A DNA stretch of 64,000 nucleotides from Flavobacteriaceae bacterium LSUCC0859 (GCA_022239325.1 JAKOGP010000002.1:220862-284861); one strand, 5' to 3'. Shown: positions 46,232 through 55,480, counted from the first letter of the stretch. The notes: generated by a model not told the origin, from the letters alone. Numbers and translations are program-made.

Positions 46232-46825
46232 TTAGGGCAGTTGGTTTAGTAGGCTAATATCTCCGCTTACAGAGGATAAATGAATACGAGCTGGGCCTTT
46301 AGGAATGGCGGCTAAGGACAATTTTCCGTAACTACTCTCTGCAACAACCACCCCAGAAGACTGTTTTAAAACAATAGGGGCTTCAGAAGTACGTACCACT
46401 ATCTCACCTCCTAAATTTTCTAAGCTACAAAAGCCCTCTTCCAAACTTATTTGAAGGTTTTTAAAAAAACCAGTAGCATGGAGTTGTATGGCCTTAGCTG
46501 CAATGACTATTTCTATATGCTCAGGCACCACAGCAGTAACATCTATAGCGTACACTTTATGGGCGCTAAGTTTGTCGTTGGGCAACTCAAATACATCTGA
46601 AAAATTAGGACGTATAAAAAGGGTGTTCCCTTTTCTAATAAAGCTTAACAGCTGATGCTCACTGTATTCTCCCTCCAGACGCGCTTGTACAGAAAGGGAT
46701 TTGCTCTGCTTAGAGGATATTTGAAGCTTATTAAAAAGTTGGGCTTCTACATAAATTTGAGTAAGGCTGGGGTCTTGAAGAAGCTTTTCAATAGACTTTT
46801 GACCGTGTAAAAAACCAGCTTGCAA
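46232..46825 (-). CDS. Adhesin-like beta-solenoid protein, probably exported
   Basis: Coordinates give the longest reading with a canonical start (TTG at 46825, 197 residues). The frame stays open upstream into the dksA-like stop codon and would encode FRQIFFIRFSWFICLVLQA, a convincing signal peptide, with only ATT (46876) or ATA as possible starts. The true protein is therefore probably 214 residues with a non-canonical start coupled to the upstream stop. The body has short repeating beta motifs (IEIVIAAKAIQLHATG, KNLQISLEEGFCSLENLGGEIVVRTSEAPIVLKQSSG read in parts) like DUF2807/DUF4097 putative adhesins. Function unknown. Confidence 0.65.
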   Translation of the reverse strand: MQAGFLHGQKSIEKLLQDPSLTQIYVEAQLFNKLQISSKQSKSLSVQARLEGEYSEHQLLSFIRKGNTLFIRPNFSDVFELPNDKLSAHKVYAIDVTAVVPEHIEIVIAAKAIQLHATGFFKNLQISLEEGFCSLENLGGEIVVRTSEAPIVLKQSSGVVVAESSYGKLSLAAIPKGPARIHLSSVSGDISLLNQLP

Positions 46826-46875
46826 AACAAGGCAAATAAACCAAGAAAAACGAATGAAAAATATTTGCCTAAAAA

Positions 46876-47259
46876 TTATTTCTGCATGTTTTTGGCCTCA
46901 ATACTCAAAGTAGCATGCGGCACTAATTTTAAACGCTCTTTATTAATGAGTTTTCCAGTCACTCTACAAATACCGTAGGTCTTATTTTCTATTCTAGACA
47001 GTGCATTTTTTAAGTCTCTGATGAATTTTTCTTGACGGATAGCCAATTGGGTATTTGCTTCTTTACTCATGGTTTCAGATCCTTCCTCAAAAGCTTTAAA
47101 GGTAGGAGAGGTGTCATCTGTACCATTATTTCCGTCGTTCATATAAGCGCTTTTAAGCAACTCTAAATGCGTTTTAGCCACCGCCATTTTTTCAGTGATA
47201 AGTGCTTTAAACTCTGCTAAATCTTTATCTGAATATCTATTGTTAATCTCTGTTGCCAT
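46876..47259 (-). CDS. TraR/DksA-family protein lacking the zinc-finger cysteines
   Basis: 127-residue DksA-like protein: N-terminal coiled coil (about 10-90) and the C-terminal YGICRVTGKLINKERLKLVP segment that normally holds the C4 zinc finger. Only Cys98 remains; the other three positions read Thr101, Ser119 and Ala122. DksA proteins bind the RNA polymerase secondary channel and modulate the stringent response; cysteine-poor versions with kept activity are known. It lies 1 nt after ileS and is followed directly by the adhesin-like gene and lspA. The link with a tRNA synthetase gene fits a role in amino-acid stress, but this is inference. Confidence 0.88.
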   Translation of the reverse strand: MATEINNRYSDKDLAEFKALITEKMAVAKTHLELLKSAYMNDGNNGTDDTSPTFKAFEEGSETMSKEANTQLAIRQEKFIRDLKNALSRIENKTYGICRVTGKLINKERLKLVPHATLSIEAKNMQK

Positions 47260-47260
47260 A

Positions 47261-50200
47261 CTAGTTTAATTTTTCAATGCTCAATACAGACTGTACCTCG
47301 TCAAATTCAATAGGCTGTCCTTGTGACAGCTTTTCTACTATTTGAAGTTCTACAGCCAAAGTCTCTGTTTTTATATATTCTAAATTATCTAATAATGCGG
47401 TATCTATCAAAGGGTCTTTCGTTAATTTAATAACAATTTTATCAGTAACTTCAAAACCAGAGTCTTTTCTCAAGTTTTGGATCCTATTTACCAGTTCTCT
47501 GGCAATACCTTCAGACCTTAAGGCAGGACTGATAGTAGCGTCTAACGCTACTGTTAATTGGCCTGCACTAGCCACAAGCCAGCCTTCAATATCTTGAGAA
47601 CTAATGATAACATCTGAAGCCTCGATGGCTAAATCTTCCCCTTCAACTTGAAGAAGTAGCACTCCCTTTTGCTCCATTTCGTTAATATCTTGTGCCTCCA
47701 ATGCCCCAATAGCTGCAGCAACCGCTTTCATTTTAGGACCAAATTTTGGACCAAGAGCTTTAAAATTGGGCTTTATTTGTTTTACTAAAATTCCAGAAGA
47801 GTCGTCTAAAAGGGTAAGCTCCTTAACATTTACCTCCGATTTAATCAAATGAGAAACAGCTTTCAAATCTGCCTCAGAAACCGCTGCAGATATTGGTATC
47901 ATTACCTTTTGTAGAGGCTGACGCACTTTAATTTTCTCTTTCTGCCTAATAGACAACACCAAAGAACATACGTTTTGAGCCAGTTGCATTTTTCGCTCCA
48001 AATGAGCATCTATACTTTTTTTGTCAGAGATGGGGAAGTCCTCCAAATGCACACTTTCTCTTACATTTGGCTCACACACATTGGCTAAATCCTGGTATAA
48101 GCGATCCATAAAGAATGGGGCAATGGGAGCAGAGAGCTTGGCCACGGTGAGCAAACAGCTGTAAAGGGTTTGGTAAGCAGCTAATTTATCTGGACCGTAT
48201 TCGCCTTTCCAAAAACGCCTTCTACAAAGGCGCACATACCAGTTACTTAAATTCTCCTGAACAAAATCTGAAATATCTCTGGCTGCTTTTGTGGGCTCAT
48301 AGGCTTCGTAAGAGGTGGTTACCCTATCCACCAAACTGTGGAGTTCTGAGAGCACCCATCTGTCTATTTCTGGTCTTTCTGCCAACGGAATTTGGGGGGC
48401 GCTATTGTTAAACTCATCTAAATTGGCATAGAGACTAAAGAAGGAATAGGTGTTGTATAGGGTACCAAAAAATTTACGCTTTACTTCTACAATACCTTCG
48501 GGGTCAAACTTTAGGTTGTCCCATGGATTGGCATTTGAGATCATGTACCAGCGAGTGGCATCGGCCCCATGGGCCTCTATAGTTTCAAAAGGATCAATAG
48601 CATTGCCCAATCGCTTAGACATCTTTTTTCCATCCTTGTCTAAAACCATCCCATTAGACACCACATTTTTGTAAGCTGGACTGTCAAAAACCATACTTGC
48701 TATGGCGTGAAGGGTGTAAAACCATCCCCTTGTTTGGTCTACGCCCTCCGCAATAAAATCTGCCGGAAAGCGCTCGTTTTTATCTATAAAATCTTTATTT
48801 TCAAATGGATAGTGCCACTGTGCGTAAGGCATAGCACCAGAGTCAAACCAAACATCTATAAGGTCTGCTTCTCTGTACATGGCTTTACCTGTATCTGAAA
48901 CCAGTACAATCTGGTCTACAATATTTTTGTGTAAGTCTAATTTCTGATAGTTTTCCTGAGAATAATCTCCCACCACAAAATCCTCAAAAATGTCGGCCTT
49001 CATATGTCCTGCTGCTACAGAAGCGGCCATGGCCTCTTTAAGTTCTGCTACCGAACCTATCATACGCTCTTCCCTACCGTCTTCTGTGCGCCAAATAGGT
49101 AAAGGTATTCCCCAGTATCTAGATCTAGATAAGTTCCAATCATTGGCGTTAGATAGCCAATTGCCAAATCTTCCTGTTCCAGTGGCAGAAGGCTTCCAGT
49201 TAATCTCCTGGTTTAAAGTCACCATCTGGTCCTTAACCTCTGTCACTTTTATAAACCAAGAGTCTAATGGATAGTACAAAATAGGCTTATCTGTTCTCCA
49301 GCAGTTGGGATAGGAATGAACGTATTTTTCTACCTTAAATGCCTTGTTTTCTTCTTTGAGTCTAATGGCGATCTCTACGTCTACGGATCGCTCTGGGGCG
49401 CTTCCCTCTGGATAGTATTCGTTTTTTACAAATTTCCCAGCCAAATCTCCTAATTCTGGCCTAAATTTTCCTTGTAAATCTACGAGAGGCACAGGGTTAT
49501 TGTGGTCGTCTAAAACCAGCATTGGAGGCACTTCAGGGCTCGCTTGCTTGGCTACTAAGGCGTCGTCTGCACCAAAAGTTGGAGCCGTGTGCACAATTCC
49601 TGTTCCGTCTTCTGTGGTCACAAAGTCTCCAGAAATAACTCTAAAGGCATGTTCCGCATTTTGATAAGGAAGCACTCCAGGCAGGAGCTGCTCATAACGA
49701 ATACCTACTAAGTCTGCTCCTTTACAACTGAAATCCGTAACCAAATAAGGTATTTTTTTATCCTCAGATTGGTAAGCCGTTAATGCTTCTTGGTTGTCTA
49801 CCGCTTGGTATTTACCAGCGAATTGTTTGCCTATCAAAGCCTTTGCAAGAAGGAGTTGAACAGGCTTAAAGGTGTATTGATTGTAAGTGCTTACCAGTAC
49901 ATAGTCTATTTTTGGGCCTACTGTGAGTGCTGTATTACTCGGAAGGGTCCAAGGTGTAGTGGTCCAAGCCAAAAAATAAATATCTCCTTTGTTTTGTAGT
50001 GCTTTTGGCAAGCTTTCCGTATGGGCTTTAAACTGTGCCGTTACGGTGGTATCTGTCACGTCCTGATAGGTACCGGGTTGGTTTAACTCATGGGAGCTCA
50101 ATCCTGTTCCGGCCTTAGGAGAATATGGTTGAATGGTATAGCCTTTGTAAATGAGGCCTTTGTTGTAAATTTCCTTGAGCAGCCACCAAACAGACTCCAT

Positions 50201-50665
50201 ATATTTTGGTTCATAGGTAATATAAGGGTCTTCCATGTCTACCCAGTAGCCTACTTTTTCTGTCATGCTGTTCCAAACATCGGTATACTTCATTACCGCA
50301 GCTCTACAAGCCTGATTGTAATCCTCAACAGAGATTTTAGTACCAATGTCTTCTTTAGTAATGCCAAGGGCCTTTTCTACTCCCAACTCTATGGGAAGCC
50401 CGTGAGTATCCCAACCAGCCTTTCGCTGTACCTGAAAACCTTTCATGGTTTTATATCTGGGAAATATATCCTTTATTGTTCTAGCCATGGCGTGATGAAT
50501 ACCAGGCATTCCGTTGGCAGAAGGTGGTCCTTCATAAAAAACATAGGAAGGTTTCCCTGCGTTTTGTTGGACACTTTTTTTAAAGATTTCCTTGTCTTTC
50601 CACTCTTGTAAAACGGAACTAGAAATGCCAGGTAAATCTAATCCTTTGTATTCTGCAAACTTCAT
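47261..50665 (-). CDS. ileS: Isoleucyl-tRNA synthetase, type 2, with GxHH signature
   Basis: 1134-residue class I synthetase of the IleRS2 (eukaryote-like) type, longer than the ~940-residue type 1. The signature HxGH is swapped: residues 55-58 read Gly-Ile-His-His in NGMPGIHHAM. The KMSKS motif is intact (GKKMSKRLGN). The CP1 editing domain (TWTLPSNTAL-like block TTPWTLPSNTAL) and the type-2 C-terminal domain are present. IleRS2 enzymes resist mupirocin, and natural GxHH variants are reported to be hyper-resistant while keeping activity. It is expressed from a -7 box 34 bp upstream and followed 1 nt later by the DksA-like gene. Confidence 0.96.
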   Translation of the reverse strand: MKFAEYKGLDLPGISSSVLQEWKDKEIFKKSVQQNAGKPSYVFYEGPPSANGMPGIHHAMARTIKDIFPRYKTMKGFQVQRKAGWDTHGLPIELGVEKALGITKEDIGTKISVEDYNQACRAAVMKYTDVWNSMTEKVGYWVDMEDPYITYEPKYMESVWWLLKEIYNKGLIYKGYTIQPYSPKAGTGLSSHELNQPGTYQDVTDTTVTAQFKAHTESLPKALQNKGDIYFLAWTTTPWTLPSNTALTVGPKIDYVLVSTYNQYTFKPVQLLLAKALIGKQFAGKYQAVDNQEALTAYQSEDKKIPYLVTDFSCKGADLVGIRYEQLLPGVLPYQNAEHAFRVISGDFVTTEDGTGIVHTAPTFGADDALVAKQASPEVPPMLVLDDHNNPVPLVDLQGKFRPELGDLAGKFVKNEYYPEGSAPERSVDVEIAIRLKEENKAFKVEKYVHSYPNCWRTDKPILYYPLDSWFIKVTEVKDQMVTLNQEINWKPSATGTGRFGNWLSNANDWNLSRSRYWGIPLPIWRTEDGREERMIGSVAELKEAMAASVAAGHMKADIFEDFVVGDYSQENYQKLDLHKNIVDQIVLVSDTGKAMYREADLIDVWFDSGAMPYAQWHYPFENKDFIDKNERFPADFIAEGVDQTRGWFYTLHAIASMVFDSPAYKNVVSNGMVLDKDGKKMSKRLGNAIDPFETIEAHGADATRWYMISNANPWDNLKFDPEGIVEVKRKFFGTLYNTYSFFSLYANLDEFNNSAPQIPLAERPEIDRWVLSELHSLVDRVTTSYEAYEPTKAARDISDFVQENLSNWYVRLCRRRFWKGEYGPDKLAAYQTLYSCLLTVAKLSAPIAPFFMDRLYQDLANVCEPNVRESVHLEDFPISDKKSIDAHLERKMQLAQNVCSLVLSIRQKEKIKVRQPLQKVMIPISAAVSEADLKAVSHLIKSEVNVKELTLLDDSSGILVKQIKPNFKALGPKFGPKMKAVAAAIGALEAQDINEMEQKGVLLLQVEGEDLAIEASDVIISSQDIEGWLVASAGQLTVALDATISPALRSEGIARELVNRIQNLRKDSGFEVTDKIVIKLTKDPLIDTALLDNLEYIKTETLAVELQIVEKLSQGQPIEFDEVQSVLSIEKLN

Positions 50666-50698
50666 AGTATTAAGGTCTTGTATGCGCTAATTAAGGGG

Positions 50699-50706
50699 CA
50701 AAATTA
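50699..50706 (-). promoter_or_regulatory. Candidate -7 box of ileS
   Basis: Minus-strand TAATTTTG, exact match to TAnnTTTG, 34 bp upstream of the ileS ATG. It lies downstream of the 41-bp repeats in the direction of transcription. Confidence 0.5.
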
Positions 50707-50740
50707 AGCATTTAGATTCAAATGGAAGGCATTTAAAAAA

Positions 50741-50830
50741 GAGGGCATTAATTCACAGATTCTAAAGGCTAAAATTAAAAGGAGGGCTTTAATTCACAGA
50801 TTCTTGAGGCTAAATTAAAAAGGGGGCTTG
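50741..50830. repeat. Tandem 41-bp duplication upstream of ileS
   Basis: Two copies about 90 percent alike (50741-50781 and 50782-50821) share GAGGGC, TTAATTCACAGATTCT and AGGCT blocks; a third copy starts at 50822 and breaks off after about 8 bp. They lie between the heme-type receptor gene and the ileS promoter, both on the minus strand. Confidence 0.75.
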
Positions 50831-50875
50831 TTTAAAGTCAAGGCCTACGCACAAAGAGGAGCTCGCCTTGCTGGA

Positions 50876-53293
50876 TTAAAAATGATAACTAGCTCCAACA
50901 ATTAGGTTGCTGCCCGCAGCACTTATCCCAGAAGAATAGGGTCGGTATCTTTTATTTCCCATATTTTCCCAGCTCACATAGGTGGTAATAGCGTTGGACA
51001 GAGTGTATTGGCTGCGAAAATGTACGGCGTCCCAAGCGGGGCTGTATGGGTTTCCATTCGCGTCTAAAGCATACATATAAGCCTTAGATTGTTCTGATAA
51101 AGGAAGCTGATTGGCGTCAATTTCACTGTTAAAAACATAGACCAGGCTGGCTTTAAATCTAGAGTTCTTGTACACCAACTGTGCGTCTCCAAAGGCAGGT
51201 GTTATATGCCTTCCCCTGCTGTAAATTCCATTTTCATCTTCTTCTTCTCCCCTACTTAAACTGTAATTTCCTTCAAAAGAAAACAAAGGACTAATGGCAA
51301 CATCTACGCCTATTTCCCAACCAAACACAAAAGATTTAGCTGCATTTTGTACCGCCTGAACCTGACTCAGACTCCCTTGGAACAAGAGCTCAGATTGTCC
51401 GTTAAAAGCAAAATTTCTGCGCACCATAGCATCTTTTAAATGCGTGTAATAGCCCGCCATTTTTAAAACAACTTTATCTTTGAAGTTTTTCTTGAGGCCT
51501 ATTTCTGTTCCGTATGCATATTCTGGTTTTAAATCTGGATTTGGAACCACCACACTTCCCGGTTCAGAGTCAAAGACCTTTCCAATGTCGTCAATATTAG
51601 GAGCTCTAAAACCTGTAGTTGCATTCCAACTAAACTGTAAGTCTTCTGCAATAAACCAGCTCAGACCCAGGCTCCCGGTAAACGCACCTGTACTTAAATG
51701 GGCAGCTTTAAATGGAAAATCAAAAAACCGTGGATCAAAAACAGCGTCTACCCAAACATGGGAGTACCTCAAACCTCCTAAAAAACTCAGGGCGTTTCCT
51801 GTTTCGAGACTGCCGTTTAAATAAGCTGCTGCAGTAACCCAACTACTGTTGTCTGGGTATCTAGAAGCATAGGGTGCAGACATTCCAAAGGAAGGCTGTT
51901 CTACCGTGGCAGAAGAGCCCACCTTATTGGCTACAAACTCTGCGCCATAAAAAAGCCTCAGAGGCCCCTTTTTAAACTGCTCAATATCTAAATTAAGGGA
52001 TAAGGCGTCTACCAATTCTTCTGTTCTATATAAATCTATCTCACCAAAATCTCTGTCATAGCGGCTCTCCCCAAACTTTTGATAGGCTGCTGTAAGCTTT
52101 AAACCCTCGTAAAAGAGATTATCTGGGCTATGGGTCCATTGGAAATTGGTCATAAACCACTTCTGAGGTCCATAATTCCAAACGGCAGATTTAAGCCCTT
52201 GCCCGTCTTTAGAAGGTCTAGTGAGCCGGTCGTATCTGGCGTAATCTGAGGTCTCAGAAAAGTGAATTCCAAGGCTAAAGAGCGACTGGTCTGAGGGTCT
52301 GTGTAACAGCTTTTGCATGAGGTGTATCTGCTGGTAAGCCGTTGGAGTCTGAAGTCTTTGATCCGTATTGAAAATTAACTGATCTTCCCCGTTTATCACC
52401 GCGGCAAACTGAGGTCTGAGATAGTCTTCAAGACCAAATTTTCCCATTTGTAAGTCTCCAAAATTATTGGTGCTCATAGAGCTCAAAAAACCCCACTTTT
52501 GCCCAGAAAAACTTAAATCTGCATGGGTTGTTTTTTCATCGTTTGCCGTGGAGTAACGGTATTGTACGTTTCCAGATACTTCGCTCTGGCCTGTAGTAGA
52601 GAATTGTGGTGTTTTGGTGTAGTAATGGATTACTCCCCCCAGCGCGTCACTACCGTAAATTACAGAGCCAGACCCAAAAATAACCTCGGTGTTTTTAATG
52701 GAAAAAGGATCTACAGCAATGGCATTTTGTAAATTACCTCCCCTAAAAATAGCGTTGTTCATTCTTACGCCGTCTACAGAGAGTAAAATTCTGTTGGCTG
52801 CAAAACCACGTATCATTGGGCTCCCACCACCCAACTGACTTTTTTGAACATAGACTTTTCCGCTCTGTTGCAAAAGGTCTGCTGCAGTTTGTGGCTGCGT
52901 AAAAGCAATACTTTGGGCACTCACCCCAATAATTTTTTGAGGTACTTCTTTTTTCTGCTGTTCCCATTTGGAGATAGACATAACCACCTCATCCAACTCA
53001 AAAGCATTCCTCTGTAGGTATACCAAGCCACCTCTTTGAATCCATTGGATTTTAGTTATTTTATAAGATATATAGGAGGGATGTGAGATCTCTAAAGTGC
53101 TACTGCGTTCAAAATCTTTCAATGAGGCTTTTCCCATGAGATCTGTTAGGGTAGTGCTGCTTTGGTCTTTGTTTTGGATGAGCACAGCAACCAATGGTAA
53201 CTTGGTGTCTGCGTCAAACACAAAAACTTCTTGGGCACGAGCTGCCATAAGAAAGAAAAAGAATAAAAGATGTAGCTTAAGAGAAAACTTCAT
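50876..53293 (-). CDS. TonB-dependent receptor of the heme/hemoglobin type
   Basis: 805-residue outer-membrane receptor: signal peptide (1-20), short carboxypeptidase-regulatory-like domain (about 22-95), TonB-box-like LDEVVMSIS, plug (about 120-235: SPMIRGFAANRILLSVDGVRMNNAIFRGG in parts, FGSGSVIYGSDALGGVI) and barrel. The FRAP-like (TGFRAPNIDD) and NPDL-like (VPNPDLKPEYAYGTE) boxes are those of heme/hemoglobin receptors. The His usually found between the boxes is missing, so the heme role is uncertain. The start overlaps recO by 17 bp. A weak hairpin CAAGGC/GCCTTG downstream (50839-50870) may end it. Confidence 0.85.
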   Translation of the reverse strand: MKFSLKLHLLFFFFLMAARAQEVFVFDADTKLPLVAVLIQNKDQSSTTLTDLMGKASLKDFERSSTLEISHPSYISYKITKIQWIQRGGLVYLQRNAFELDEVVMSISKWEQQKKEVPQKIIGVSAQSIAFTQPQTAADLLQQSGKVYVQKSQLGGGSPMIRGFAANRILLSVDGVRMNNAIFRGGNLQNAIAVDPFSIKNTEVIFGSGSVIYGSDALGGVIHYYTKTPQFSTTGQSEVSGNVQYRYSTANDEKTTHADLSFSGQKWGFLSSMSTNNFGDLQMGKFGLEDYLRPQFAAVINGEDQLIFNTDQRLQTPTAYQQIHLMQKLLHRPSDQSLFSLGIHFSETSDYARYDRLTRPSKDGQGLKSAVWNYGPQKWFMTNFQWTHSPDNLFYEGLKLTAAYQKFGESRYDRDFGEIDLYRTEELVDALSLNLDIEQFKKGPLRLFYGAEFVANKVGSSATVEQPSFGMSAPYASRYPDNSSWVTAAAYLNGSLETGNALSFLGGLRYSHVWVDAVFDPRFFDFPFKAAHLSTGAFTGSLGLSWFIAEDLQFSWNATTGFRAPNIDDIGKVFDSEPGSVVVPNPDLKPEYAYGTEIGLKKNFKDKVVLKMAGYYTHLKDAMVRRNFAFNGQSELLFQGSLSQVQAVQNAAKSFVFGWEIGVDVAISPLFSFEGNYSLSRGEEEDENGIYSRGRHITPAFGDAQLVYKNSRFKASLVYVFNSEIDANQLPLSEQSKAYMYALDANGNPYSPAWDAVHFRSQYTLSNAITTYVSWENMGNKRYRPYSSGISAAGSNLIVGASYHF

Positions 53294-53996
53294 TCAAAAT
53301 ATGAATTGATTTTGGAGTTCTAAAGCCTTCCAAATGAAACTGATAATACAACATTAGATATTTTACAAGTGCAGTCCGATTAGATTGGGACAATTTAATT
53401 TCTGAAATACCATCAAAATTTGTGCCTAAGATAGCTTTAAAATAATTTATCTCAGGGCTACCTATACATGGGTTTAGGCTTTGCTCATAAATAAAATTCC
53501 CCTCAACCAGATCAAAAAAAGGGCTATCTATTTGTTTTTCAGAGGGGTAAAACCCAAAGTATTTGCTTACCTTAATTAAAAAAAACAGGTGAAAATTGGC
53601 AGTCTTATCGTGGTGATCTAACCATTGAAAACTATGAGTCATAAACTCAAAAAGCGGTTTGTTTTCAGATTCTTCTTGAATGGCATTGGATAGAAACTCA
53701 GAGAGAAACATCACAGTAGCATTTTTAACCACGTCAAAATGTACCGTTTGGTATGCATACAATACTCTGGCCTCAGAAATACGCTCTAAATTTCCTTTGT
53801 CTTTGTGAGTAGCCACAATTTCTAGTTGGCTAAGCGGCAAAAAATGAGCCTTATTTAGCTTGCCTCTTTTTTTGGTCAAAATACCACGCAGCAAATACGA
53901 ACATATCCCATGAGAAGCTGTAAAAGCCTTCACAATCAAACTAGTGTCTCCATACTTGATGGTCCTCAGTACAATGGCCTTAGTGATTTTTTGCAT
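53277..53996 (-). CDS. recO: DNA repair protein RecO
   Basis: 239-residue RecO acts with RecF and RecR to load RecA on SSB-coated gaps. It has the N-terminal OB fold (KAIVLRTIKYGDTSLIVKAFT, LLRGILTKKRGKL) followed by a helical domain. The zinc-binding cysteines of some RecO proteins are not evident, as often in this phylum. The gene overlaps the receptor gene downstream by 17 bp. A gdhA terminator lies just upstream, so it likely has its own promoter; TATATTTT near 54008 is a weak candidate. Confidence 0.9.
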   Translation of the reverse strand: MQKITKAIVLRTIKYGDTSLIVKAFTASHGICSYLLRGILTKKRGKLNKAHFLPLSQLEIVATHKDKGNLERISEARVLYAYQTVHFDVVKNATVMFLSEFLSNAIQEESENKPLFEFMTHSFQWLDHHDKTANFHLFFLIKVSKYFGFYPSEKQIDSPFFDLVEGNFIYEQSLNPCIGSPEINYFKAILGTNFDGISEIKLSQSNRTALVKYLMLYYQFHLEGFRTPKSIHILNEVFS

Positions 53997-54010
53997 GGAT
54001 GTAAAAATAT

Positions 54011-54044
54011 AAAAAGCCTTTTCTCTGACAAGAGAAAAGGCTTT
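54011..54044 (-). terminator. Terminator of gdhA
   Basis: Perfect 14-bp stem (54013-54026 with 54031-54044, 4-nt loop) ending in a T run on the minus strand, 22 bp after the gdhA stop codon. Confidence 0.9.
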
Positions 54045-54066
54045 AATATAACTAGGTAGTATAAGG

Positions 54067-55410
54067 TTAGATCACGCCTTGGGCCAACATGGCGTCTGCT
54101 ACTTTCACAAAGCCAGCAATATTAGCGCCTTTTACATAATTGCAATAGCCGTCTTCTTCCTTTCCATAGGCAATACAAGAGTCGTGAATGTCTTCCATAA
54201 TCCCTTTGAGTCTTTCGTCTACTTCTTCACGCGTCCAGCTAATTCTGAGGGAATTTTGAGACATTTCTAAACCTGAAGTCGCCACCCCACCAGCATTAGA
54301 GGCTTTACCAGGTGCAAATAAGATTTTGTGTTGGTGAAAAGCATGAATAGCCTCTGGAGTAGATGGCATATTTGCTCCTTCTGCCACGGCAATACATCCG
54401 TTTTTTATGAGCAATGCTGCGTCGTTTCCGTCCAATTCATTTTGAGTGGCGCAGGGCAGGGCAATATCACAGGCCACGCTCCATGGGGTTTTGCCCTCGT
54501 GGTAGCTGGCAGAGGGATAAGTAGCAACATATTCCGAAATACGGGCTCTTTTATTGTTCTTCAAATCCATTACAAAAGCTAGTTTTTGGGCATCTATCCC
54601 ATCAGCGTCATAAATATAACCCTTAGAATCTGAAAGGGTTAAAACGTTGGCTCCCAGTTGAATGGCTTTTTCTGCGGCAAATTGTGCTACATTACCAGAA
54701 CCAGAAATTACTACTTTTTTACCAGAGAAATCTTTCCCTTGGGTCTGCAGCATACTTTGGGCAAAATACACCGTTCCGTAGCCTGTGGCCTCTGGTCTTA
54801 TAAGTGAGCCCCCCCAGGAACGCCCTTTTCCCGTGAGCACGCCTGTAAATTCATTTCTAATTTTTTTATACATCCCAAAGAGAAATCCAATTTCTCTTGC
54901 ACCCACTCCTATATCACCAGCTGGTACGTCTGTGTTGGGGCCAATATGCCTGTTGAGTTCCAACATAAAGGCATGGCAAAAACGCATGACTTCGTCATCG
55001 GATTTGCCCTTGGGATCGAAGTCAGAACCTCCTTTTCCACCACCCATAGGTAGGGTAGTTAGTGAATTTTTAAATACCTGTTCAAAGGCTAAAAACTTTA
55101 AAATACTAGCGTTTACAGTGGGGTGAAATCTAAGGCCACCCTTGTAAGGGCCAATGGCAGAATTCATCTGAATTCTATAACCACGGTTTACGTGAATCTC
55201 ACCAGCGTCGTCTACCCAGGCTACCCTAAAAGAGATTAATCGCTCTGGTTCTACCATTCTCAGTAAGATGTTCTTACCATTGTAAATATCATGCTTAGCA
55301 ATATAAGGAATGACTGTCTCTGCCACTTCTTGTACTGCTTGAATAAATTCAGGCTCGTGACCATTTCTGGCGCGAACCTCTTCCATAAATGCATTAATTT
55401 TTTCTTCCAT
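54067..55410 (-). CDS. gdhA: NADP-specific glutamate dehydrogenase
   Basis: 447-residue hexameric GDH of the biosynthetic type, making glutamate from 2-oxoglutarate and ammonia. Conserved blocks: GPYKGGLRFHPTVN (Lys for substrate), LTTLPMGGGKGGSDFDPKGKSD (catalytic Lys), PAGDIGVGAREIGFLFG, and the dinucleotide fold at VVISGSGNVAQFAAEKA, with Ser/Lys-rich downstream bases of NADP-type enzymes. ATG at 55410 is chosen over an in-frame TTG at 55422. Monocistronic, with terminator and -7 box. Confidence 0.96.
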   Translation of the reverse strand: MEEKINAFMEEVRARNGHEPEFIQAVQEVAETVIPYIAKHDIYNGKNILLRMVEPERLISFRVAWVDDAGEIHVNRGYRIQMNSAIGPYKGGLRFHPTVNASILKFLAFEQVFKNSLTTLPMGGGKGGSDFDPKGKSDDEVMRFCHAFMLELNRHIGPNTDVPAGDIGVGAREIGFLFGMYKKIRNEFTGVLTGKGRSWGGSLIRPEATGYGTVYFAQSMLQTQGKDFSGKKVVISGSGNVAQFAAEKAIQLGANVLTLSDSKGYIYDADGIDAQKLAFVMDLKNNKRARISEYVATYPSASYHEGKTPWSVACDIALPCATQNELDGNDAALLIKNGCIAVAEGANMPSTPEAIHAFHQHKILFAPGKASNAGGVATSGLEMSQNSLRISWTREEVDERLKGIMEDIHDSCIAYGKEEDGYCNYVKGANIAGFVKVADAMLAQGVI

Positions 55411-55457
55411 TGAAATTTGCAAAAAATCAGGCTATTACACCTTTATTAATATAGTGG

Positions 55458-55480
55458 CAAAATTATATTATTTCAATAAT
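55458..55480 (-). promoter_or_regulatory. gdhA -7 box next to an inverted repeat
   Basis: Minus-strand TAATTTTG (55465-55458) matches TAnnTTTG, 48 bp upstream of the start. ATTATT-TC-AATAAT (55467-55480), a perfect but AT-only inverted repeat, lies in the promoter spacer and may be an operator. Confidence 0.4.

Noticed and set aside
50090-50611. 173-codon open frame antisense to ileS
   Set aside because: Opposite to the conserved catalytic domain of IleRS; no start signal or recognisable domain.
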